From Bacillota bacterium (lineage in GTDB: Bacteria; Bacillota; Clostridia; Acetivibrionales; Acetivibrionaceae): a DNA stretch of 5,013 nucleotides. The stretch is from the NCBI GenBank assembly GCA_023398495.1, contig JAEWSG010000189.1, forward strand, positions 1-5,013, read 5' to 3'. The notes beneath the pieces were generated by a model. The model had not been told where the DNA came from. It made no database searches and saw only the letters and a program-made list of their open reading frames with translations. How positions within the stretch are numbered: position 1 is the stretch's first letter; every line of letters begins with the position of its first letter. Positions 1 to 5,013 of the stretch are shown one piece after another. The position numbers were made by a program, and so were the translations under genes.

Positions 1-333
1 CAATCCTTATTTTACTGGAAGTCCTGCTGTTACTTTTTTAGGAAAATTGCGTACAATCGATTTAATTTGTTTCAATCCTTATTTTACTGGAAGTCCTGCT
101 GTTACTAGGCGGCGTGCTTTGGTTTTATTAATCTTAACTAGTTCCAGTTTCAATCCTTATTTTACTGGAAGTCCTGCTGTTACCTTCTGCTACTGCTTAT
201 AGTATAGGAAATGAGAACTTGAAGTTTCAATCCTTATTTTACTGGAAGTCCTGCTGTTACTGAAAAGGCTGCACCTTACGCATTATATCAAATGGTGTTT
301 CAATCCTTATTTTACTGGAAGTCCTGCTGTTAC
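1..333 (-). CRISPR. CRISPR array, leader-proximal part: 5 repeats and 4 spacers, 37-nt repeat
   Basis: Four complete identical 37-nt repeats lie at 69-105, 147-183, 224-260 and 297-333. A fifth at 1-33 lacks only its first four plus-strand bases because the window starts there, so the array probably continues to the left. Spacers are 34-68 (35 nt), 106-146 (41), 184-223 (40) and 261-296 (36), all different. Read on the minus strand the repeat starts GTAACAGCAGG and ends AAGGATTGAAAC. The terminal ATTGAAAC is the well-known 5' tag of type I/III crRNAs, so transcription runs leftward, on the same strand as the cas genes. The spacer at 261-296 would be the newest. No base differs between copies, which fits the leader-proximal end of an active or recently active array. 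The repeat forms only weak 3-bp stems (for example ACT-GGA-AGT), so it is essentially unstructured. Confidence 0.99.
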
Positions 334-337
334 AGCA
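325..337. repeat. 13-bp inverted repeat across the leader/first-repeat junction
   Basis: TGCTGTTACAGCA is a 6-bp inverted repeat (TGCTGT / ACAGCA) with one central base. Nine of its bases are the end of the first repeat (325-333) and four are the last bases of the leader (334-337). None of the other repeat copies is followed by AGCA, so the symmetry exists only at this junction. Its position, exactly where Cas1-Cas2 makes its first cut, suggests a possible role in integrase recognition; that role is inference. Confidence 0.6.
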
Positions 338-501
338 AATTTACCATACTTCTGTCTGCATAAGCCTTACAAGAAATTTCTGACCAATATAAAACTCTAA
401 TATTGTCCTTATTTCAAACATTTAATTCCCCTAAACGCATATTTTTATTTAACCAACAATACCTTCAAACACACTTGTATAAGCGACTTAACAACAACCA
501 C
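334..501 (-). promoter_or_regulatory. CRISPR leader between cas4 and the array
   Basis: These 168 AT-rich bases without a credible gene separate the cas4 stop from the first repeat. In CRISPR loci this region carries the pre-crRNA promoter and the sequences that direct new spacers to the first repeat. Visible elements are a possible promoter (389-417), a perfect 10-bp palindrome AGAAATTTCT (372-381), and a direct repeat TTCAAACA at 413-420 and 464-471. A 9-base string, TCCTTATTT (405-413), is also found inside the CRISPR repeat. No stem-loop plus T-tract terminator is seen after cas4, so transcription from the cas operon could run on into the array. Confidence 0.75.
389..417 (-). promoter_or_regulatory. 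Candidate pre-crRNA promoter in the leader
   Basis: On the minus strand TTGAAA (417-412) matches the -35 consensus at five of six bases. After 17 nt comes TTTTAT (394-389), matching the -10 consensus at four of six. A start site near 382 would place about 50 nt of leader RNA before the first repeat, a normal arrangement. AT-rich DNA yields such matches by chance, so this is tentative. Confidence 0.3.
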
Positions 502-1113
502 CTAACAAATGCAAATATTTTTGTAACAACAATCAACACATCTTGCTTTATACTTTGTTGCTTTTGGGAAATAACCATTTAAAACTTTCTTAAAATCACT
601 TAAATACTCAACTGCTTCGGATTTGTCGCTATCCTTAATTTGCAACTCAACAAGCTTGTTCCCATCCCGACAGTATACTAAATATCCTCTATTTACAATT
701 TTATCGTATACTTCCTCAATCATCAAGCCATAAAGTATTATTTGTTGTTTATATGTTTCATAAATTTTTTCATTATAAGGTGCAAACTTATAATCTAATG
801 GAGCCAATGTGCCGTCACTTAACAAATGTATCTCATCTATCTTACCCCGTATTAGCCATTTTCGAGACTGTATGCTAACATCGGACTCTTTAGCTTCTGA
901 ACCGATTTTTTTCCTTAGATAATCCTTATTTTGACTTGCTCTTTTATCATGTATCTCCCTTCCCATCTGAACCTTTAAACGTTTTTCCTCGTGTTGGGAA
1001 ATTCCCAAACATTTCATAAAATATGTAAACCTTGGACAATACATAAACTCAATAACTTCTGACGGCGTAATATAATAATCATATTCATTAAAAGAATTTT
1101 GAGATGATTTCAT
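502..1113 (-). CDS. cas4: Cas4, RecB-family Fe-S exonuclease of spacer adaptation
   Basis: Cas4 trims prespacer ends and helps Cas1-Cas2 choose PAM-flanked DNA and insert it in the right orientation. The 203-residue protein has the family's usual size and all its hallmarks. The first cluster cysteine is C26 in MYCPR. RecB-type nuclease residues are H55 (GREIH), D93 (GKIDEI), D107 and K109 (PLDYK), and a QxxxY-type motif at Q123-Y127 (QIILY). The C-terminal cysteines C192, C195 and C201 complete a likely 4Fe-4S site; C196 and C203 are extra. I chose ATG 1113 because AAGGAG (1129-1124) lies 10 nt upstream. A longer reading from TTG 1134 would contain that ribosome site inside the gene. The gene overlaps the end of cas2 by 26 nt, which suggests coupled translation. 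Its place as last gene, after cas2, is less common than cas4-cas1-cas2. Confidence 0.95.
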   Translation of the reverse strand: MKSSQNSFNEYDYYITPSEVIEFMYCPRFTYFMKCLGISQHEEKRLKVQMGREIHDKRASQNKDYLRKKIGSEAKESDVSIQSRKWLIRGKIDEIHLLSDGTLAPLDYKFAPYNEKIYETYKQQIILYGLMIEEVYDKIVNRGYLVYCRDGNKLVELQIKDSDKSEAVEYLSDFKKVLNGYFPKATKYKARCVDCCYKNICIC

Positions 1114-1378
1114 CTGTAACCAACTCCTTATCAAACGCCTGACCTAAAAGTCCTGCTTTCTTTAATTCTGCACGGCTCATTGGAAATACATAAACTGAAT
1201 CTTTGTTCAAATTAATTAGTTTTTCAATTTCTAATTTCAGTTCATCTAATTGATTCTCTTCAACTTCTCCTAGAAAAACACTTTTCTGAACTCTATACAA
1301 ACCCCTATTTTTGCACCTTCTGACTACATTATTTCTTATTTTATTCGACTGAATATCATATACAACCCAAACAAGCAT
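1088..1378 (-). CDS. cas2: Cas2, structural partner of Cas1 in the spacer integrase
   Basis: Cas2 is a small ferredoxin-fold protein whose dimer bridges two Cas1 dimers in the integrase complex. The 96-residue length is typical. The first strand reads MLVWVVYDI, with the family's conserved Asp at D8. It is followed by the helix IRNNVVRRCKNRG and the strand RVQKSVFLGEV, which is the usual Cas2 pattern. The YVFPMS segment near residues 63-68 is the expected later strand. The gene starts 2 nt after the cas1 stop, and AGAGGG (1390-1385) gives a ribosome site 6 nt before the ATG. Its last 26 nt overlap cas4. Nothing suggests a fusion or truncation. Confidence 0.97.
   Translation of the reverse strand: MLVWVVYDIQSNKIRNNVVRRCKNRGLYRVQKSVFLGEVEENQLDELKLEIEKLINLNKDSVYVFPMSRAELKKAGLLGQAFDKELVTDEIISKFF
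1124..1129 (-). promoter_or_regulatory. Ribosome binding site of cas4 (decides its start)
   Basis: AAGGAG on the minus strand, 10 nt before ATG 1113 and inside the end of cas2. It supports the internal ATG over the upstream TTG at 1134. Confidence 0.75.
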
Positions 1379-1380
1379 AC

Positions 1381-2367
1381 TTATCCCTCTTCCAATATTC
1401 TATTTGCTATCATATGACAATCAAATTGTATAATGTTTGAAAACTCAATGTTTCTTCCTCTATACCTCATTTTCTTCTTAAGCTCCTCATCATACTCTTT
1501 AATTAAGGCTCTTTTCCCATCTTTATTAAGGTAATAGCCTGTTTCAACCTTGTCGAAGAAAGAATCTTCAATCTGCTTAGTACTGAAAAGCCTAAATACA
1601 ATTTCATCCATGTAACCACGATACATTTCAACAATATCAAACACAAGTGCTTTTTTATTGTAATTGTCAGTATGCATTATGCCTATATATGGATCAAGAC
1701 CAGCAATTATACAAGCCTTTTCTACACTAGAATACAAAATTCCATATGAATAATTCAGCATACAATTAAAAGGATCGAGAGCTGGGTTTTTACTTCTACC
1801 TTCAAAAAAATATTCTTTAGGTATTAATTCTCCTAAAATGCCAAAATATATCCTGCTTACACTCCCCTCATAACCTAAAAGACTTCCCCTAACCTCATCA
1901 ACAGTAGCTTCGGAATTTAAAAGATCTATCTTTTCTTTTATGTCCTTAATCTTTGATATTGCTTCTTTGATTGCTTCCCTTCGCTCATCTCTTCTATTCA
2001 TTGCAAGTTTATTTAGATGTCCTATCTGGTTATCTATTTTTTCCTTTATCCATTCTTTAACCAATTGAAGACCAAAGGGCTTGTCTTGTAAAAAAAGCTG
2101 CTTCCTGCGAATTGTCGTTATACTGCCAAGTTTGCTATGCCATATTCTTCCTAGTGGTTGACCTGTTCCTCTCAAAAAGACAATATCAATGTTGTTGTCA
2201 AGTGCTAACTCTATTGCATCCGTAGATATTGCCGCATGAGTAGTAATAAGAATTTGCTGTACCTTTTTAGCAGATATCTCTCTGTCTTTGTCATCACTAT
2301 GTTGTATAAGAAAACATTCGCCACGTTTACAAATATACATACCAGGAGTGTTTAATATAAGGTTCAT
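1381..2367 (-). CDS. cas1: Cas1, spacer integrase
   Basis: Cas1 is the metal-dependent integrase that joins prespacer 3' ends to the repeat next to the leader. The protein has 328 residues, the normal length. An N-terminal beta-rich domain (about 1-85) begins MNLILNTPGMYI and contains ISTDAIELALDNNIDIVFL (47-65). The C-terminal helical catalytic domain carries E167 in LLGYEGSVSR, H232 in GIMHTDNY and D244 in LVFDIVEMYR, with E247 as a further acidic candidate. This matches the Glu-His-Asp site of the family, so the enzyme looks intact. A Lys/Glu-rich helical stretch (about 104-150) joins the domains. The ATG overlaps the cas6 stop by four bases (ATGA), and AAGGAG (2380-2375) lies 7 nt upstream. 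Confidence 0.98.
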   Translation of the reverse strand: MNLILNTPGMYICKRGECFLIQHSDDKDREISAKKVQQILITTHAAISTDAIELALDNNIDIVFLRGTGQPLGRIWHSKLGSITTIRRKQLFLQDKPFGLQLVKEWIKEKIDNQIGHLNKLAMNRRDERREAIKEAISKIKDIKEKIDLLNSEATVDEVRGSLLGYEGSVSRIYFGILGELIPKEYFFEGRSKNPALDPFNCMLNYSYGILYSSVEKACIIAGLDPYIGIMHTDNYNKKALVFDIVEMYRGYMDEIVFRLFSTKQIEDSFFDKVETGYYLNKDGKRALIKEYDEELKKKMRYRGRNIEFSNIIQFDCHMIANRILEEG

Positions 2368-3035
2368 TTAAATGCTCCTTCCTTCACTCTTATTATTGTT
2401 CCAAAACCTCTTGAAACAGATTTTCCTAGTCCTAAGTAGTCAGGAATTTCAAAGTTTATCATAAATTCACCTGTAAAGCCCATCATTTCATTATTTTTAA
2501 AATTCACTGCTATAGGTTTCAATTTTAATAATGGCACCAACTGCTTGTCCACAGTATATCCAAGATATTTAGACATTGAAATTATATTTCCGACAAGAAT
2601 TTTTTTTAGTATATCTACTTTTCCAATATCGTCTGATTTTTGGTAAATATCAAAATTCTTCTGATTTAATGCCATCCATGGTGAAACAAAACGATAGGAG
2701 ACAAGTGAATCAGTGGTACCAAATTCATATTTTTTAACTATAAAGCCACGCTCCACAATATCTATAACTTCTTCTTTCAAGTCTATTTGCTCCACATCAT
2801 TAAAAACCTTTATTAAAGTACTTGAAGCCTCGTTTATTGCAATAACACCAGGTGTTCCACTAAATGTTTTGTATTGAACCATTGGATAGCCATACTGAAA
2901 TGATTTATCCCCAACATGATTATGAAGTTCCAAATATTCAGGGAACTTACTTGCAATAAAGCCTCTAACCCTCGGTATCTCACGGTTCTTTATCTTATTA
3001 CCTTCAAATGTTATTTTTAAAATATGCAAATTCAT
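2364..3035 (-). CDS. cas6: Cas6-type CRISPR RNA endonuclease
   Basis: Cas6 cuts the repeat RNA of the primary transcript to make crRNAs; here the cut should leave ATTGAAAC as the 5' tag. The 223-residue protein ends in the diagnostic glycine-rich loop LGLGKSVSRGFGTI (201-214), preceded by a beta strand, MGFTGEFMINFEIPD. The N-terminal half reads RVRGFIASKFPEYLELHNH (22-40) and FQYGYPMVQYK (46-56), a pattern I recall from the Cas6b-like branch. H38 and H40 are candidates for the catalytic histidine; this is inferred from position only. I chose ATG 3035 because AGGTGG (3050-3045) lies 9 nt upstream and it leaves a 13-nt gap after cas3. The longer reading from 3068 would start inside cas3 and span this site. 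An alternative call is a Cas5-like RAMP protein, but the G-rich loop and the position near the adaptation genes favour Cas6. Confidence 0.88.
   Translation of the reverse strand: MNLHILKITFEGNKIKNREIPRVRGFIASKFPEYLELHNHVGDKSFQYGYPMVQYKTFSGTPGVIAINEASSTLIKVFNDVEQIDLKEEVIDIVERGFIVKKYEFGTTDSLVSYRFVSPWMALNQKNFDIYQKSDDIGKVDILKKILVGNIISMSKYLGYTVDKQLVPLLKLKPIAVNFKNNEMMGFTGEFMINFEIPDYLGLGKSVSRGFGTIIRVKEGAFK
2375..2380 (-). promoter_or_regulatory. Ribosome binding site of cas1
   Basis: AAGGAG on the minus strand, 7 nt before the cas1 ATG at 2367 and inside the end of cas6. It confirms the start and the four-base overlap. Confidence 0.75.
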
Positions 3036-3044
3036 ATTACCATA

Positions 3045-3050
3045 CCACCT
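3045..3050 (-). promoter_or_regulatory. Ribosome binding site of cas6 (decides its start)
   Basis: AGGTGG on the minus strand, 9 nt before ATG 3035, overlapping the TAG stop of cas3. It is part of a 13-base string, TTTTTAGGTGGTA (3055-3043), that recurs at 4942-4930 in front of cas3. Confidence 0.7.
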
Positions 3051-4935
3051 AAAAAATATAATCTTCAAATTGATCTCTGATAAACCCAGTTTTCAAGTCA
3101 TACACATTAAAAAGCATTTCATTTGTGATCTTTGTCAATTCATTCTCCTCAGGAGTCAAATGCTTTTTTAATACCTTTTCAGGCACGCTTATTGTATAAT
3201 TGTTAATCTCACTCTTAAGCTTGTTGATAGCTGCCTTTCGTTCAAATCTATCTTTGATGTTTTTCGCTTCAATCAATCTATTCCAAACCTTGTTTGCCTC
3301 TTCATCAACCTCAACAAAAACATCTACAGTTTCGAAAGTATTTGGAATCAACTTAAATACTGTATTTTTATCATTTTCATTATACTCAAATGCATTCTTG
3401 CATTCTAATTTATACAGAAGCTTTAATATTTCTTCTCCTTCGTCATCACTACCATATCTCTGAAGTTTGGAAAAATATTCTTTAGCATACTTAAAAATAT
3501 CACTTTCCGGAATTTTATTTATTTCTCCAATGGCTTCCTTTGTGCACTCCATAAGAATTTTGTCGTATATGTATTTGTAATAATCCAAATCTTTGTTATT
3601 CTCATCCACTAATGATACAAGAATAACCTGCCCTTTTTCTTTTGCACCTTCCCTATTGCACCTGCCAGCAGTCTGATTAATGCTATCCATTGGTCCTAAA
3701 TCTCTATAAACCCTATCTATGTCAATATCAACTCCAGCTTCAATCATCTGGGTTGAAACTATAATTTTTCTACCTGGATTATTTTTAACGCAGTTAATCC
3801 TTGCTAACCTATGCTTAGGAATAATATTTGTAGACAAATACAAAACTGTAGCATCTTTTCCAAATTGTTTTTCTAGATGCCTATAAACATTAACTGAACT
3901 TTTTATAGTATTCATTACAATTAAAAAGCTCTTATCACTGTATTCCAAAATATCATTTGATAGGTGTTCTTTAAAATCTGTCAAATTCATCTTGTTTTTC
4001 ATTAGAGAAGTATTAATATCAATCCTATTAAATTTTTTAAAGTACTCGACCTTTCCCTTGGCAAGTTCAAAAATTTCTCCCGCCTCCTCATCAAAGATCA
4101 ATGGCATAGTAGCTGTCATTAAAATAAAATAGCAGTTTAATGCTTCTCCCATAAACTTTAATACTTCCTTTATAAGTCCCCAGTATTTATGAGGAATGCT
4201 TTGTACCTCATCCAAGATAACTATGGAATTAGCAATATTATGGAACTTCTTCAGTTGTCTATTTTTATTTGAAAGGACAGAATGCAGAAACTGTACAAAA
4301 GTACTGATAACAAATTCAGACTCCCAAGTCTCTATCAAATGCTCACCAATACTACCCTCGTACAAAACACCGTCATCATCTTTAAAAACTCTCTCTGATA
4401 AATGATGATGCTTGAGCAATATATTACTGTCTTCCGTGCCAAATACTTTTGAAATAACTTTATAATTTTGTTCAATAACAGATGTAAATGGAAGTAAATA
4501 TATTATTCTTGGACGTATGCCATTCTGTTCAAGACGCTGCTTTAATAATAAACTGCTTTTTAATACTGTCAAAGTCTTACCAGCACCAGTTGGTAAATTA
4601 ATTGAAAGTATCTTTTTTGACAAATCAAGATTTCTCACACTATCAACAACATCTTGATAAATAGTTTCCCTAATTTCAGCGGTAACAGTATCTTTAACAC
4701 AGAAGTTATTTTTATACTTTTCCACTAGATTATCATCTATTTCCATCCTTTGCGACAAACCTTCCATATATACATCAAGAGGTGTCTCTTCACTATAAAA
4801 AATAGCTTCAAGTTTATCCGAAAAAATCAAAATAGAAAACACTAGGTTTAAAAGCATATACCCTTCCAAGCCTGAAAATCTCTTTTCAAATTTCATCATA
4901 ATTCTAGTGGATACGCTATGTTTATAGCCTACCAC
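3049..4935 (-). CDS. cas3: Cas3 helicase, N-terminal HD nuclease largely missing
   Basis: Cas3 is the superfamily 2 helicase recruited by Cascade to unwind and degrade target DNA. The helicase motifs are complete: Walker A LPTGAGKT (114-121), motif Ia LPFTSVIEQ (148-156), DEVQ box (242-245), MTATMP (273-278), motif V STQMIEAGVDIDI (394-406) and motif VI QTAGRCNREG (421-430). The end, YDLKTGF (612-618), is a normal Cas3 C-terminus. The sequence most resembles subtype I-B Cas3. Those proteins are usually longer and start with an HD nuclease. Here only what looks like its last helix remains (YMLLNLVFSILIFSDKLEAIF, 26-46); no HD pair or HHG motif is present. The start is unclear. GTG 4935 overlaps the AGGTGG and lacks a spaced ribosome site, and ATG 4899 or 4896 has none. 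In-frame stops lie directly upstream. It may be a truncated gene, or a helicase-only Cas3' with its nuclease encoded elsewhere. Confidence 0.93.
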   Translation of the reverse strand: MVGYKHSVSTRIMMKFEKRFSGLEGYMLLNLVFSILIFSDKLEAIFYSEETPLDVYMEGLSQRMEIDDNLVEKYKNNFCVKDTVTAEIRETIYQDVVDSVRNLDLSKKILSINLPTGAGKTLTVLKSSLLLKQRLEQNGIRPRIIYLLPFTSVIEQNYKVISKVFGTEDSNILLKHHHLSERVFKDDDGVLYEGSIGEHLIETWESEFVISTFVQFLHSVLSNKNRQLKKFHNIANSIVILDEVQSIPHKYWGLIKEVLKFMGEALNCYFILMTATMPLIFDEEAGEIFELAKGKVEYFKKFNRIDINTSLMKNKMNLTDFKEHLSNDILEYSDKSFLIVMNTIKSSVNVYRHLEKQFGKDATVLYLSTNIIPKHRLARINCVKNNPGRKIIVSTQMIEAGVDIDIDRVYRDLGPMDSINQTAGRCNREGAKEKGQVILVSLVDENNKDLDYYKYIYDKILMECTKEAIGEINKIPESDIFKYAKEYFSKLQRYGSDDEGEEILKLLYKLECKNAFEYNENDKNTVFKLIPNTFETVDVFVEVDEEANKVWNRLIEAKNIKDRFERKAAINKLKSEINNYTISVPEKVLKKHLTPEENELTKITNEMLFNVYDLKTGFIRDQFEDYIF

Positions 4936-4937
4936 CT
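4932..4937 (-). promoter_or_regulatory. Shine-Dalgarno-like AGGTGG without a matching start codon
   Basis: AGGTGG on the minus strand, in the same 13-base context as the cas6 ribosome site. No ATG, GTG or TTG follows at the usual 5-10 nt. The only in-frame start, GTG 4935, lies inside the motif. It may be the ribosome site of a former, longer cas3, but that is inference. Confidence 0.35.
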
Positions 4938-4951
4938 AAAAACCAAGAATT

Positions 4952-5011
4952 CTAAATTATCGCTATCATAAACTCTACCACATGAAACCCTTTAGTATCA
5001 AGTGGCTTATA
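4952..5011 (-). CDS. Possible C-terminal end of an unidentified upstream gene (partial)
   Basis: In the one frame open from the right window edge, 19 codons read YKPLDTKGFHVVEFMIAII and then TAG at 4954-4952. The spacing to the next gene fits an operon, and another cas gene is expected there. The pattern Y-PLDT-GF vaguely recalls the end of cas3 in this window (YDLKTGF). I do not recognise the protein. So short an open frame in AT-rich DNA can arise by chance. Confidence 0.25.
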   Translation of the reverse strand, partial: YKPLDTKGFHVVEFMIAII

Positions 5012-5013
5012 TC

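Noticed and set aside
34..296. Self-targeting spacers against the cas operon
   Set aside because: By eye, none of the four spacers matches any other part of the window on either strand.
405..413. A degenerate extra CRISPR repeat in the leader
   Set aside because: Only nine bases (TCCTTATTT) match; the flanks share nothing with the repeat and no spacer-length spacing follows.
474..501. Rho-independent terminator after cas4
   Set aside because: The only symmetry (CTTGTATAAG) is too short and is not followed by a T-tract on the minus strand.
1114..1134. cas4 start at TTG 1134
   Set aside because: The AAGGAG ribosome site lies within this extension and points to ATG 1113.
3036..3068. cas6 start at ATG 3068 inside cas3
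   Set aside because: The AGGTGG 9 nt before ATG 3035 fits better. The extra residues (MKIIFFRWYGN) precede the usual beginning of the fold.
3200..3463. Plus-strand open frame of 87 codons
   Set aside because: It lies wholly opposite cas3, has low-complexity Ser/Leu/Phe content typical of antisense frames, and has no ribosome site or family resemblance.
4196..4405. Plus-strand open frame of 69 codons
   Set aside because: It is antisense to the conserved helicase core of cas3 (DEVQ region) and has no independent sign of coding.
4372..4413. KHHHLSERVFKDDD in cas3 (residues 175-188) as a displaced HD nuclease motif
   Set aside because: It falls between helicase motif Ia and the DEVQ box, where I-B Cas3 helicases carry a similar His-rich segment. 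It lacks the HD fold context.
4915..4923. KHS at cas3 residues 5-7 as the internal His motif of an HD domain
   Set aside because: It could be the KHS of an HD domain joined by an internal deletion, but three residues are too few, and no other HD motif supports it.

Overview
The window holds the adaptation and processing end of a class 1, type I CRISPR-Cas locus. All genes lie on the minus strand, in the order cas3 - cas6 - cas1 - cas2 - cas4 - leader - CRISPR array. The DNA is strongly AT-rich, the genes are tightly packed with small overlaps, and the Shine-Dalgarno sequences are strong (AAGGAG, AGGTGG). The proteins are Lys/Ile/Glu-rich. Together these suggest a low-GC Firmicute of the clostridial kind; this is inference, since there is no taxonomic marker in the window.

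Layout from right to left (direction of transcription). Positions 5013-4936 hold the end of an unidentified upstream reading frame and stop codons in the cas3 frame. Positions 4935-3049 encode a Cas3 with a complete DEAD-type helicase, but nearly all of its N-terminal HD nuclease is missing. Positions 3035-2364 encode a Cas6-type crRNA endonuclease, 2367-1381 Cas1, 1378-1088 Cas2 and 1113-502 Cas4. Positions 501-334 are the leader. Positions 333-1 are the leader-proximal part of an array: five repeat copies (the leftmost cut by the window edge) and four spacers. The full copies are 37 nt and identical.

How the genes work together: Cas1, Cas2 and Cas4 select, trim and insert new spacers next to the leader. 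The array is transcribed leftward and Cas6 cuts it inside each repeat, which should leave the classic 8-nt tag ATTGAAAC. Cas3 would unwind targets bound by a Cascade complex. The Cascade genes (cas8 or other large subunit, cas7, cas5) are not in the window and presumably lie to the right. The subtype therefore cannot be fixed; the Cas3 helicase looks most like subtype I-B.

Points that do not fit a textbook I-B locus are the HD-less Cas3 with stops just upstream, the 37-nt repeats (I-B repeats are usually near 30 nt), cas6 between cas3 and cas1, and cas4 last after cas2. A 13-bp inverted repeat sits exactly across the leader/first-repeat boundary. I see no wholly new system here: this is a recognisable CRISPR-Cas locus with some unusual details.
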